NCBI GenBank assembly: GCA_030035585.1
Contig: CM057476.1
Coordinates: 26,086,501 to 26,150,500, forward strand
From: Dugong dugon
Taxonomy: Eukaryota > Chordata > Mammalia > Sirenia > Dugongidae
DNA length: 64,000 nt
Reading direction: 5' to 3'
How positions within the stretch are numbered: the first letter of the stretch is position 1; the number at the start of each line of letters is the position of its first letter. Made by a program: the position numbers and the translations under genes. This document shows positions 21,031 to 31,199 of this stretch, in pieces. The notes under the pieces are model-generated. The model saw only the letters and a list, made by a program, of their open reading frames with translations, ran no database searches and was not told the origin of the DNA.

Positions 21031-21210
21031 GGAGGAGACAGGAAAGCTGATACTAGGGAACCCAAGGTTGAGAAGGGAGAGTACTGACATGTCATGGGGT
21101 TGTTAACCAATGTGATAAAACAATATATGTACTAACTATTTAAAGAGAAGCTAGTTTGTTCTGTAAACCTTCATTTAAAGTTCAATAAAAATAAATTTAA
21201 ACAAAAAAAA
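21031..21210 (+). mobile_element. 5'-truncated lineage-specific L1 3' end
   Basis: 180 bp: 'gggaacccaaggttgagaag', 'tgttaaccaatgtgataaaa', 'agctagtttgttctgtaaac', then 'aataaaaataaatttaaac' and poly-A. The TSD GCCTGCCTT occurs at 21022-21030 and 21211-21219. The reverse-strand copy at 33552-33674 is the same 3' end. Confidence 0.85.
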
Positions 21211-21230
21211 GCCTGCCTTTCTTGTATCCA

Positions 21231-21389
21231 GAGCCCTAGTGGCACAGTGGTTAAGAGCTCGCTGCTAACCTAGAGGACAGCAGTTCGAATCCACCTCCCT
21301 GGAAACCCTGTGGGGGCAGTTCTACTCTGTCCTATAGGGTCACTATGAGTAAGAATCAGCTCGATGGCGATGGGTTTTTGGTTTGGTTT
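21231..21389 (+). mobile_element. AfroSINE
   Basis: Head 'gagccctagtggcacagtgg', B-box-like 'cagttcgaatccacc', tail 'aagaatcagctcgatggcga'. The probable TSD TTCTTGTATC(C)A flanks it (21219-21230, 21390-21400). It lies 20 bp from the L1 above. Confidence 0.85.
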
Positions 21390-21495
21390 TTCTTGTATCA
21401 TAAGCTACAATGAGATAACTGATAGAAAAGAGAACTCTATAGTAGAAATAACAACAGCAGCAATAATAGTAAAATACATTTGTTAAATCTCCACT

Positions 21496-21829
21496 GTTAG
21501 TTGTTTTTAGGTGCCTTCAAGTAGATTTTCGACTCATAGCGACCATGTGATAGGATAGAACTGCCCCATAGGATTTCCTAGGTTGTAATCTTTATAGAAG
21601 CAGACTGCCAGGTGTTTCTCTCATGAAGCCGCTGGGTGGGTTCAAACCACCAACCTTTCTGTTAGCAGCCAAATGTTTACCCATTGTGCCACCAGCCATT
21701 GCTGTCAAGTCAGTTCCGACTCACAGCAAGCCTATAGGACAGAGTAGAACGCCATGTAAGGTTTTCAAAGGACCACCTGGTGGATTCGGTTAGCAGCTGC
21801 GCTCTTAATCGCTGCACCACCAGGGCTCC
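21496..21829 (-). mobile_element. Dimeric AfroSINE within one TSD
   Basis: Two minus-strand AfroSINEs are joined tail to head: 21496-21692 ends at 'cattgtgccaccag', and the second (21693-21829) begins at once 'ccattgctgtcaagtcag' and ends 'gcaccaccagggctcc'. One perfect 13-bp TSD TTAAATCTCCACT flanks the whole unit (21483-21495, 21830-21842), and no TSD lies between the units. The second unit also has an internal deletion. Confidence 0.85.
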
Positions 21830-21842
21830 TTAAATCTCCACT

Positions 21843-22130
21843 CTGTGTCGTTTAATCTTCCAACGGCCTTGTGAATAGATGAGAAAACAGAGGCTCAGAG
21901 AAAGTGGCAAAAGACACACTGTGCCAGTTCTAAGCCTGGGCCTCAAGAGGCCTCATGCAATTCTCCCTCTCCTGGAAACTACCTATCCACCATGAGAATG
22001 AGCCCGGGCTAGCCTGATGGAGGAGATTTCCTCAAAGTCACACAGACAGTAGGTGGTGGAGCTTGACTGAGAACAGAGACCCGTCTGATTTCAGAACTCA
22101 GACAACACTCCACTAGCCTCTAGTGACTCC
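21843..22130 (-). repeat. MIR fragments
   Basis: 21843-21940: 'tttaatcttccaacggcc', 'gagaaaacagaggctcagag'. 22025-22130: 'caaagtcacacagacagtag', 'gagaacagagacccgtctg'. Both are reverse-strand MIR pieces. Confidence 0.6.
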
Positions 22131-22274
22131 CAACTGTAAATCTTTATACAATTGTAATAGCCTTTACGGACCTTCTGGAGCCCATATATTTCCCAGAAGC
22201 AGGGCCTAGGATGATGGGTCCCAGGATGGGTACAAGGTATGAGCTGAGCCACTGGAGCTGGAGGATCTCTTACC

Positions 22275-22440
22275 ACTCATAGAATTAAAGAATTTGAATG
22301 GAAGGAATCTCAAAGATAATCTCCTCCATCCCTCTTATTGTACTGACGGATGCCCTAAAAGGGCTTTATTGGTGGAGGTGGGAACAGAACTCATGTAAGT
22401 TGACTTCTAATTCAGTGCTTTTTCCACTGTACTGCTCACA
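22275..22440 (-). repeat. MIR3-like remnant
   Basis: 'aatggaaggaatctcaaag', 'aatctcctccatccctctt', 'gaacagaactcatgtaag' and 'gtgctttttccactgtactg' have the same order as 43560-43755. Confidence 0.45.
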
Positions 22441-22639
22441 TTTCCAAGGAAAGGAGGCTGGGGATGGGGGTGGGGGTCACTGGGAGAGAGAGAAGAGATG
22501 AGCCAAAATTCACCTACAGACAGGAGAGATTCAGGCTGAGATGAATCAGAAAGGCCAAGTCATTTCTGAAGTTATTGGCTCTCACTGGTGGCCTTAGAAA
22601 CTTTAAACTTGGAGCCAGAGAACTTTAAGTTCAAGTCTT

Positions 22640-22990
22640 ATGTGAAATGTTGCTTGCAGAACTGGCCTACGTTCCCACCCCTCTATGTATCTTAGCCATC
22701 TGCAATGTCTTTGCAGTTCTTTCCATTAGGGGGTGGAGTCCATTTCTCTTGACTTTGGGTTGGCCATGTGACTTGCTTTAACCACAGAATGTAGCATAGG
22801 AGATACTGAGCTTTTTCCAAGCCTGGGCTTCAGGAGGACTTGGGCACTTCGGCTCTTTCTCTTGGAACTTGCCCATCTACCATGAGTCTGCTGGAAGCTG
22901 AGAGACATATGGTCCTTAACCCCCATCAGCCCAGTCCAATATCGAGCCAACTAACAGACCTGAGCAAGACCATCCTAAACCATCTAGATG
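22640..22990 (+). repeat. Ancient LTR/MER-like repeat
   Basis: 'gggttggccatgtgacttgc', 'aagcctgggcttcaggagg' and 'ctcttggaacttgcccatc' resemble a mammalian LTR-like family with 'gccatgtgacttgctttg' motifs. The family is not assigned. Confidence 0.4.
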
Positions 22991-23072
22991 CATAAGTGAC
23001 TCCAGCTATGATTAATGGGGTTCAGCCAAGGCCCAAACCACCCAGCTGACCTGCAGACTTGTACCGATAAAA

Positions 23073-23264
23073 CCAGTTGCCTTTAAATCGACTCCAAATG
23101 TGTGTGGGTCATAACGGAATTGTGCTCCATAGGGTTTTCAATGGATGATTTTTCAGAAGCAGATTGACAGGCCTTTCTTCCCAGGTGCCACCAGATGAAC
23201 GTGAACCTCCATCCTTCCAGTTAGCAGCCAAGTACACTAACCCTTTGCGCCCCTCAGGAACTCC
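23073..23264 (-). mobile_element. AfroSINE ('gggactccctgggtgg' subtype), minus strand
   Basis: 'accagttgcctttaaatcg', 'gctccatagggttttcaatg', 'gacaggcctttcttcccagg', ending 'cccctcaggaactcc'. The head is decayed. Confidence 0.8.
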
Positions 23265-23289
23265 TACTCAGGAAGAGCTAACAGATACA

Positions 23290-23495
23290 GCTTGGTTTCC
23301 TTACTTCCGAGCCTTGTGATCTTGACGAAAGTCACTCCACCTCTCCAAACCTCAGTTTCCTCTTTTGCATGATGGTGATGATGACAGTAAGGATAATGCC
23401 AATCCCCCAATGCCTTTGTGAACATTAAACAAGAGAATGAATTCAAGGCTGGCAGCACTGTGCCTTGTATACAGAAAGTACTCAATACATGCTGG
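23290..23495 (+). repeat. MIR, nearly full length
   Basis: 'gagccttgtgatcttgacg', 'caaacctcagtttcctctt' and 'gtacagaaagtactcaatac'-type 3' sequence are in MIR order. Confidence 0.75.
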
Positions 23496-23689
23496 TTCCC
23501 TTTTGCCTGAGGGCCCTGCCATTGCCTTGGTCCACCCAAAGATTAGATTTGCCCACAAGAACCCTTTTAGAAAGACTTATAATTAAACTGAGGTTAGACT
23601 GATAGGTCTTAGAATCCCAGGCTCAAATCCTTAGACGTTCCTGGACTCCTCTGGCACCTCTGGCCTGTGGGCCAGTTAGGGCAGGGGCA

Positions 23690-24430
23690 GTGCCAGGGCA
23701 GGCAGCCCCGATGCAGAAGGAGTTCAGCAGTGCCGTTTGCTCTACTTGCCAGAGCTTGCATGTTTACATACATCCCATAATTACCATCTGCACAGCCAGC
23801 GGCGTTTGTTGCAAATGGGCCGTTTCCATCTGTTGAAGCAATTTCCTCAGAGGAATTTGCATTGATCACTTTTTTATGCAAAGCTTTTGTATAGATCGTT
23901 TTCCCCCCCAATGGTTTTTAATAGGTCTAAATATTTGAGGGACAGGGAGGGGCCTCAGAAGGAAGGAGGCTGGGGGTTGGGGAGAGTCTCCTGGGCAAAG
24001 GGAGGTAATTGGGGAGCCTGCTTGTCCACAAAACTCCACCTGGATTTTTCATCTGCAGCGACCCAGTTCAAGCACTGTTAAGGACCCCAGCCCAGGCAAT
24101 GGCATTTCAAATATTTATTGTTTGCCTTTATACTTGAGCTGGTTGCTCGTGGTTAATGGGGAGGCCTCAGAATGAAGGAAAATGGGGCGTGGTAATTAGC
24201 CAAGCAACTGGTGACTCCAGCTCAGAGCTTGGTACCTGAGAGGACCAGATGGACGGTTTTGCATATTTTTGACAGCTGTAATGAACAGGGCAGCTCCGTA
24301 TTGATTAAATGTCTGGGAAATTAGTGCAGCCCTCTGGAGCTTCATTATTTACTATTTCTACTCAAATTCTCAGCAAAGTTTACATAAGCAGAAGTCTGCA
24401 GTAAGCGAAGGGGAAAAGGCAGAGACTATT
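23690..24430. promoter_or_regulatory. Repeat-free candidate conserved non-coding sequence
   Basis: No interspersed repeat is visible over about 740 bp. It has AT-rich words resembling transcription-factor sites: 'ttttatgcaaagctttt', 'ggtaattagccaagc' (TAATTA core), 'ttttgacagctgtaatg' (CAGCTG E-box) and 'tattgattaaatg'. This is a guess from composition and absence of repeats; conservation was not measured. Confidence 0.3.
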
Positions 24431-24539
24431 CAATGAGATGATAAATGTTTTGCAAGACCCCAGCCCAACAGATGCAGAATGGAAGGGTGACTGGGATTTT
24501 CACATGGAGCTCTCTCAGAAGGTCAAAATCTTTATTGAT

Positions 24540-24600
24540 TCATTCCCACATCCCCAGTGTCTAGCATGCCTGGCACATAGTAGGTGCTCAGGAAATGATT
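24540..24600 (+). repeat. L2 terminal fragment
   Basis: 'tgcctggcacatagtaggtg' with 'ctcaggaaatgatt' is the L2 3' terminus. Confidence 0.6.
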
Positions 24601-24914
24601 GGCCCTGGACAAAGCACTCAATTAAAAGTCAAGATCTAGCTAGAGTCATGCAGGGATTTGGACATCAATAGGCAGGTGAAGGACTGCATCTGTAAAACAG
24701 GTAAAGGCATGCCCTTGACAATAGAACGTGAAACCTTTAAATAAACAAAAAACTCATGCAAGTAACTGTTTTCCCCTGCCACTACCCCAGCCCCACATGC
24801 ATTCTCCTCTGAACACCTATCACAATCCCTCATGACAATGAGTGGCAAAAGGATCCTGAATAAATAAAATTAAGAGTCCCCTAAACATGCCTCATCAAGG
24901 TTCAGGTGGAGTTT

Positions 24915-25037
24915 GTTCAAGTATGGCTTACGTAACACCTGCATCAGGTGGCTTATTACAAATGCTGGTTCTTAGGCCCACCCCCCAATAATTTGACTCA
25001 ATAGGACTAATGAACTCTCAAGGGGATTCTGATATGC
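24915..25037. mobile_element. MER5A fragment
   Basis: 'cacctgcatcaggtggctta', 'acaaatgctggttcttagg' and 'aaggggattctgatatgct' match the MER5A interior. Termini are not intact. Confidence 0.55.
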
Positions 25038-25049
25038 TGAAGTTGGAAG

Positions 25050-25262
25050 ATCTCTCTGGGTTCTGGAATCCTGGGTTTGAATCCTAGCCCTGACTGTTAC
25101 CATGACCTTGCACAATGACCTTGGAGTCTCTGAGTCTGTCTCCTCATCTATAGCTGGAGGATGGGATTCACCTCTTGAAGACTTGCTGTAAGATTCAATG
25201 AGATGATGCATGCAAATGCGTGCCCAGAACGATGTCTGTAGGTGTTCAGTAAGTGCCATTTA
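25050..25262 (+). repeat. MIR, full core
   Basis: 'gaatcctgggtttgaatcc', 'accttgcacaatgaccttgg', 'ctgtctcctcatctatagc', 'aagattcaatgagatgatgc' and 'gtaggtgttcagtaagtgcc' are MIR landmarks in order. Confidence 0.8.
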
Positions 25263-25669
25263 GGATGAATGTTATTGGAAAGATTATTTTGGGAGTTGAC
25301 CTACAAGGATTAAAGGACTTGGAGCTGTTCCTGGTGCTGGCCTGGGCTTCAGCTCCTTGATCTACTGGTCTGTTTTTCTCAGTCTAACTCTTGTCCTCTT
25401 TTTATCCAACAATCCAAGTTCTGTCCTGTCCACTGGTTTCGGATCTCCTGTGCATGACCGCATGCTAGGAAATGAACTCCTGAAGCCCCTGTATGTGCTT
25501 AGACCCTCCAGTCCTTGTAGAGGCCTCCCCTGCTCCTTATGCCAGCTGTCTGACCACCTGTTGGTTGTCTAACATCTATTGGTTCCAGTCTTTAGCAGAT
25601 AGATTTATTGCAACAAAATCCCAATGCCTCCATCAGGAAAAAGGAGAGATAAAGCCTTGGATGGGGTCT

Positions 25670-26017
25670 GTTGTTGCTGTTGGTGTTAAGTGCCTTGGTG
25701 ACATCGAGTCGATTCTGACTCTTAGTGACCCTATACACAACAGAACAAAACACTGCTTGGTCCCATGCCATTCTCATAATCATTACTATGCTTGAGTCCA
25801 TCATTGCAGCCATGGTGTTGATCCATCTCATTGAGGGTCTTCCTCTTTTTCACTGGCCCTTTTCTTTACCAAGCATGATGTCCTTCTCCAGGGACTGGTC
25901 CCTCCTGATAACATGTTCAAAGTAAATGAGGCAAAGTCTTGCTATCCTTTCTTCTAAGAAGCATTCTGGCTGTACTTCTTCCAAGACAGATTTGTTAGTT
26001 CTTTTGGCAGTCCATGG
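25670..26017 (-). mobile_element. RTE 3' end, 5'-truncated
   Basis: GTT-rich tail, 'gacatcgagtcgattctgac', 'aacactgcttggtcccatgc', 'ccttctccagggactggtcc' and 'ggctgtacttcttccaagac', stopping after 'ggcagtccatggtg'. The minus-strand frame through it reads RTE reverse-transcriptase C-terminal residues (for example SLEKDIMLGK) without an intact protein. The overlapping 124-codon frame gains a poly-His start from the neighbouring microsatellite. Confidence 0.85.
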
Positions 26018-26152
26018 TGTAAGTGACTTCTTGGCTCCACTTTTTCTTTTATCATAGTCACAGAGGTCAATCATGTCTTGACTAGCAAAGTAAGCTTTCA
26101 ATAAATGATGTAAGAATGAAGGATGGATGGACAAATTGTGTAAATGACAGAT

Positions 26153-26220
26153 GTGATGATGATGATGATGATGACGATGATGATGATGATGATGATGGTA
26201 CTGGTGAAGATGGTGATGTT
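26153..26220. repeat. (GAT)n microsatellite
   Basis: About 20 GAT units with one GAC interruption. On the minus strand it reads as a histidine run, which is a translation artefact. Confidence 0.9.
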
Positions 26221-26319
26221 CCATTTTGTCACAAACCCCCTCAAGATTTACCCATTTATATCACTGACTACTGAAGACCCTGGTTCATTAGCTAAATGAA
26301 TAATGAATGGATAGTCAGA

Positions 26320-26370
26320 TGAATGGAAGAATTAATCAATGGACAGATGGATGGATGGATGGATGGATGT
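26320..26370. repeat. (GGAT)n microsatellite
   Basis: 'gatggatggatggatggatg' lies within a looser GAAT/GGAT stretch, followed by a purine-rich run to about 26490. Confidence 0.85.
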
Positions 26371-26559
26371 AAAGAAAGACAAAAGGGATGGAGGGAGGAA
26401 AAAAGAAAATAAAATGAGACGTAAAAGGAAGGAAATGGAAGATAACAAGGAATAGAAAAAAAGAAAAGAAAAATAGGGGAGAGGAGAGAGATCATAAATT
26501 TTACTGTGCTGTAAACACATATCAAGCAAGACTGAGAAAATGAAGTAAATTCATCCAAT

Positions 26560-26980
26560 GCGTCATGGAATATTACTGTACTTCATTTACTTTCCCTCCA
26601 ATTAGGTAAAAAGCCTATCCTGTTAACAGCTACCCTTGCAGATCCAGACAAAATTAACTCCTGGTGCCTCATCCTGGCAGAAGGGCAATTGATTCTTCCC
26701 TATAATCCGTTTATTTCATTAGCAATACATTTATTTGGTACATGCATTTTGCCATGCTGCGGCAATGAAATGGCCCTGCAAGGTGTGGGGCATAGAGTAG
26801 CGCTTGGAATATTAACCAAATCGCTATGACCGCCATGGCAGTGCTTAAAGATCATATGTAAATCAAATGTCAGGAGGGACAATTGCAGCGAGGGCTGTCA
26901 GGAAACAATTTAGCAGTGGTTAAAGCCACAGATCATGGCTGGGTGCATTGTGAACTTTGCAAATGGAAAACCAGGCTAGC
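26560..26980. promoter_or_regulatory. Repeat-free candidate conserved non-coding sequence
   Basis: No recognisable repeat. It contains 'attaggtaaaaagcctatcc', 'tttcattagcaatacattta', 'ttggaatattaaccaaatcg' and 'catatgtaaatcaaatg' (an octamer-like ATGTAAAT). Well-preserved CpGs near 26800-26835 ('agcgcttgg', 'tcgctatgaccgcc') are unusual here. The regulatory role is inferred only. Confidence 0.3.
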
Positions 26981-27384
26981 TTCCACTTTGGGAGTTGATG
27001 AGACCCAAAGGAAAATGAATGGAGAGGCTGGAGAATGTTGGATATTTGCACCCTACAAAAATAAAAACAAAGAAACAAAAAACACTTTCCCTTTTAAATA
27101 TTCAGAGCCAGTTGCTATAGCGAGTTCCCACTGAAAGTGAATTTGGCCTCTTGAAGAGTTTCACTACCATTTCTGCCTTCTTCAACTAAAAGTCCAAGAA
27201 AGGCTGCAAGGGTCAAAAAAAAAAAAGCAATGCTTTGACAAAAGGTAGTGTGGGAAATAGGTTTCCATGTTGTAAAACAGATACTATTATTATTATGACC
27301 ATTATTATTAATTTTACTATAACACGATCTCAAAAATGTGTGATTTTTAATTCTTTTCTTGGTAATTTATCCTTAAGGAGAGAG
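26981..27384. other. Unassigned, AT-rich
   Basis: Includes a short poly-A run at 27216 and an ATT run at 27285-27315. No gene or repeat family recognised. Confidence 0.3.
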
Positions 27385-27412
27385 TGTGTGTGTGTGTCTG
27401 TGTGTGTGTGCA
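27385..27412. repeat. (TG)n microsatellite
   Basis: Short TG repeat with one interruption. Confidence 0.85.
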
Positions 27413-27997
27413 CACTCACAAATGTATAATGATTAGCAGTGTACTTTGTCAGTTAGGGCTCAGTCACTGCTGTAGGTATTTCAAGCAGAAAGGTATTTAC
27501 TACTGGGAATCAGAAAGAGAGGAAGAGCAAAGATCAGGAAATACCTCTGCTGGCTTCCAGGAAATCTAGAAGCATAGGAATAGCAAGAAGTGTCCATGGA
27601 TAATGTTACCTGTTGGTATCATGAAAGTAGACAACTCCCAGGAGTTAATATAGAAGCCACCTGCAGACCTCATGCCTCCCTCTGCCAACACCATGCACCT
27701 GCCTCTAGGGTATTATGGTTTCTCCTTTCTTTTCCAACTTTTGAATCCCATGGAAGAGCTTCTCCTTGTCAGAATCTAAAATGGAACCCGCTGGCAGGCG
27801 ATTCTAGGCAATATAGTTTCCAGACTTCCAGCCCCTGATTTACAGAGGACAGCTTAGAGTTGCAGGGATGATAGTAGGAATGATCTAGTTTGGCAACACA
27901 CCAAAATATTTAAAACGACAGTCGCTGGGTGGTAGCATGTATAATATTGCCTTCTTTTGGTTTATATATTTTGCCTTTTTTAATAATGGACTTGAAT
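27413..27997. other. Unassigned
   Basis: Possibly the remains of an old LTR ('gctcagtcactgctgtagg', 'ctgctggcttccaggaaatc'), but I cannot support a family. Confidence 0.25.
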
Positions 27998-28058
27998 TAT
28001 GAATAATAAAATAACATATTGGATTTATTATGAATAATAAAATAATATATTAGAATAC
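27998..28058. repeat. Two-unit tandem repeat
   Basis: 'tatgaataataaaataacat' is followed about 30 bp later by 'tatgaataataaaataatat', an AT-rich direct duplication. Confidence 0.75.
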
Positions 28059-28191
28059 TTAATTCACTTTATTTCATAAAATGTGTACTAGATGATGAGG
28101 TCTCAGTTCAATGAGGTGTCAGTGCCTAGAAAACACATAGTAGGTATTCCATTCATTTTTTTAAATAATTTATTATTACTATGTTGGGTAT

Positions 28192-28285
28192 CAAGGTTGT
28201 TGCTATTGTTGTTAGCTGCCAAGTCAGCTCCAACTCATGGCAACCCAGTGTATAGCAGAACAAAATGTTGCCCAGTCCTGTGTAC
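28192..28285 (-). mobile_element. RTE 3' tail fragment
   Basis: 'gttgttgctattgttgttag', 'gccaagtcagctccaactc' and 'caaaatgttgcccagtcctg': only the last 90 bp of the element. Confidence 0.8.
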
Positions 28286-28342
28286 GTGGTAGGAAAAAAA
28301 GAAATAACCATTGGAAGGATGGATTTAACAGAACAATAATAA

Positions 28343-28865
28343 TCCTTGCATTAGTTATCTATTGCTATGTATAAATTACTGTAACATTAACAGTAAACAT
28401 TTTAATAAACAACATCATTAACACTAAATAAGTGCAACAATAAATATTTATTATCTCACACAGTTTCTGTAGGTCAGGAATTTGGGATCTGGGTGGGTCC
28501 AAGATGTTGTCTAGGGCCACAGCCATTGAAAGGCTTGGCTGGGGTTTCAGAATCCTTTCCAAGATGATGCACTCATATACTGCTATTTGTAGGCAGGAGG
28601 CTTCAGTTTCTCCTTCTCTGGGCTGCTTCATGGGTTGCTCGAGTGGCCTCACGACATAGTGGTTGGCTTCCCCCAGAGTAAGCAATCCAAGAGAGAGCAA
28701 GGTGGAAGCTACATTGCCTTTTATCACCTAGCCTCAGAGTCACACACCATTACTTCCTCAATATCCTGTTGGTTACACAACTCAGCACTATTCAGTGTGG
28801 GAGGGTCCATTCATATATTTGAATGGATGAGTGAAGTTTCTTTTTGTTATGCCTCCTACTTCTGA
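28343..28865 (-). repeat. ERVL/MaLR-type LTR remnant
   Basis: 'agttatctattgctatgtat', 'tattatctcacacagtttct', 'aggtcaggaatttgggatct' and 'caagagagagcaaggtggaag' match the reverse strand of an old LTR family that is also the host at 54075-55130. Termini are not certain. Confidence 0.5.
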
Positions 28866-28959
28866 GCCAACAATTTCTACTATGATGTAGCTGTGAACAG
28901 CACTGGGCAGGCATTCAATAACCAACTCTGGCCCTCATTGTATAATGTATGGAATGAGG

Positions 28960-29205
28960 TGACATAGTTTCAATTGAATCAGAGACCCAGGCTGGGAATC
29001 ATCAGGGTCATCCAACTGGTAAGCTCTTGGTCTCAGTCATCAATCTGCTGCAGACTTTAAGCTCTTTGAGAGAGGGGACCTAGCCTCTCTCACCATTGTG
29101 ACACCAGAAAACTAAAAAAATGGTAAGTGGATGTATGGATAGGATGGATGGATGGATGGATGGATGGATGGATGGATGGATGGATGGATGGATGGTTATG
29201 AGGCT
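28960..29205 (+). repeat. Left copy of a local duplicate pair with GGAT microsatellite
   Basis: 'aggctgggaatcatcagggtc', 'accattgtgacaccagaaaa' and 'ctaaaaaaatggtaagtgg' lead into (GGAT)n at 29136-29195. The same order occurs at 31200-31450. Part of the unit has L2-like words ('gctctttgagagaggggacc'). Confidence 0.7.
29136..29195. repeat. (GGAT)n microsatellite
   Basis: About 14 uninterrupted GGAT units. Confidence 0.95.
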
Positions 29206-29544
29206 GTGGCAAGGATGAAACATGATGATGCCTGTGGAAGGGTTTCCATATCTGGGAAAAGCTGCCCACAAATGCAGTGCCTACAGCTGAGCAGTGCACA
29301 GCCTTTCACAGAGACCACGTTCTTTAGGCACCTCCTGGTGGTGGGCAGTTGAGTGCCAACTAGCCCTTGAGGAGCTTTGGACCTTAAATAGTCCAAAGGT
29401 CCTTGAGGAGCTTAATGGAACCTAAGGCCGTGCCTGGAACTTAGTAACCCTCAATAATCAGATTAAAGGGAAAAGGGAAGTGGCTTGAATAATCTTGGAC
29501 AATGCAAAGCAGCAAGCAATCATCCCATCTCTAAAAACAGCCAT

Positions 29545-29718
29545 TTATTACTGGCCTTAGACTGTCTTCTATGGTTACACTATGTCTCTGTTTGCAGGCT
29601 GTTTCCTCCATTCAAATGTGAAGACAAGTGTTTTGTCTATTTTGTTTTCTACCATGGCCGGGACAGTGCCTGACATGCATTAGGTGTTCAGTAAACAATT
29701 ATAGACTGAAGGAAGGAA
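29545..29718 (+). repeat. L2 terminal fragment
   Basis: 'gaagacaagtgttttgtct', 'gacagtgcctgacatgcatt' and 'aggtgttcagtaaacaatta' fit the L2 3' end. Confidence 0.55.
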
Positions 29719-30060
29719 TATATTTGTTTCTATCATAACTTTTGTGATCATTACCAGAATCCATTACGTGCCAGAAAAAAATCCGTGAGCTGATTGTTTC
29801 AGAGTCACCCTACATCATCATTGTGGAAAAGGTATAAAAATTACTGCGGAAGAACCTCGTCGAGTCCTCCTCTCTACCACTAAAGGACTAATGAGCCTTA
29901 AGAAGAGGAAAAGGAAAGTCATCTGGAGAAAAAGGTGGAGGAGGTGGTATTTGTAAAATCTTCAAGGACGTCTGGTAGCTTAAGAGTTGGCTCTCTTGAG
30001 TGAGAAAACACAGAGCATTTCTAAATTTAGGTAAATTTTACTTACTGCAAAATGAATTAT

Positions 30061-30922
30061 GTTGTTGTTAGGTGCCTTTGAGTTGGCTCCAACTCAAGGT
30101 AACTGTGATCATTAAGGTTGTGTGTCAACTTGGCTGGGCCATGATTCTTAGTGGTTTGGCAGTTATATAATGATGTCATCATCCCCATGATGAGATTTGA
30201 TATAATGTGATCGCATCCATGATGAGATCTGCTGTGAGTAGTCAATCAGTTGAAAGGGAGTTTCCTTGGGGATGTGGTCTGCATCCAATATAGGTGGACT
30301 TTCTGGCAAGGCTTGTGGGCTTTTGCTCACCCTGGATCCTGCAGCTGGCTCCTGTTCATCTGACCTCTGGCTCTTGGGACTTGAGCAGGCAGTTTACCTG
30401 CCATCTTGCCTGCCAGTCTTGGTATTCATCAGTCTTGCCAGCCTGTGAGCCAGAGCCCTGCTATCTGACTTACCAACCTTGGGTTCAACAGCCCCTGTGG
30501 CTACATGAATCAGGAGAAACCCCCAGCCTGACCCACAGACTTGGGACGTTCCAGCCTCTACAACCACTTGAGCCATTTCCTTAACGTAAGTCTTTCTCTC
30601 TATGTATTTATATGCTTTACTGGTTTTGCTTCTCTAGAGGACTCAGCCTCAGACAGTGACATTATGTATAACAGAGCAAAACATTGGCCAGTCTGTGCCA
30701 TCTTCGTGATGGTTGGTGTGTTTGAGTCCATTGTTGAGGTCTTTGTGTCAATCCATCTCATGGTGTGTTTCCTTTTGTTTTCTCTGACCCTCTAAGTCAC
30801 CAAACATGATGTCCTTTTCTAGCAATTAGTCTTTCCTGATGATGTGTCCAAAGTAAGTGAACTGAAGTCTCACCATCCTCGCTTCTAAGGAGCATTCTCG
30901 TTGTATTTCTTCTAAGACTTAT
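30061..30922 (-). mobile_element. RTE 3' end split by an LTR
   Basis: 30061-30103 has the tail 'gttgttgttaggtgcctttg'. After the LTR (30104-30655) the RTE resumes at 30656 with 'tataacagagcaaaacattg', 'agcaattagtctttcctgat', 'gtgtccaaagtaagtgaac' and 'ggagcattctcgttgtattt'. The two parts join colinearly. Confidence 0.85.
30104..30655 (+). mobile_element. Solo MaLR-like LTR inside RTE
   Basis: Starts TGTGATCATTAAGG with 'tgtgtcaacttggctgggcc' and ends 'gaggactcagcctcagaca', 552 bp. Flanks GTAAC (30099-30103) and GTGAC (30656-30660) are a 5-bp TSD with one mismatch. The RTE copy therefore predates this LTR insertion. Same family as 19051-19857. Confidence 0.85.
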
Positions 30923-31199
30923 TTTAGAACATTTTATTTCCAAGCTAGACGACACTTCCCAGAACTTCCTCCATTTCACAGATGAAGAAGCTGGCTGTAA
31001 CAGCTGTCCCACTCACTTGATACTTATTAATATTAACTGGCAATATTGAGTGCCCAGTTGTGCTCAGCACAATTCCAATGGCCCCAGAAGATAAGCAGAT
31101 ACTCTCCCATCTCCGGCCCATCAGAATTTCCCACTGTGGATTGTAAATGCCGTGTATGAAGAAACCTCAAGGGGGGACATGAGGGACACTCACTGCAGG

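Larger units (their letters stand above)
20870..21420 (+). repeat. MIR interrupted by L1 and AfroSINE
   Basis: The MIR core 'cagctctgttgctgacatg', 'agaagtcacttcctctctc', 'gagtctccatttctacatc' runs to 21030. An L1 end (21031-21210) and an AfroSINE (21231-21389) follow, each with its own TSD. The MIR resumes near 21400 with 'taagctacaatgagataac'. Confidence 0.7.

Noticed and set aside
25850..26224. Histidine-rich 124-codon minus-strand frame
   Set aside because: The His run is a (GAT)n microsatellite; the remainder is decayed RTE sequence.
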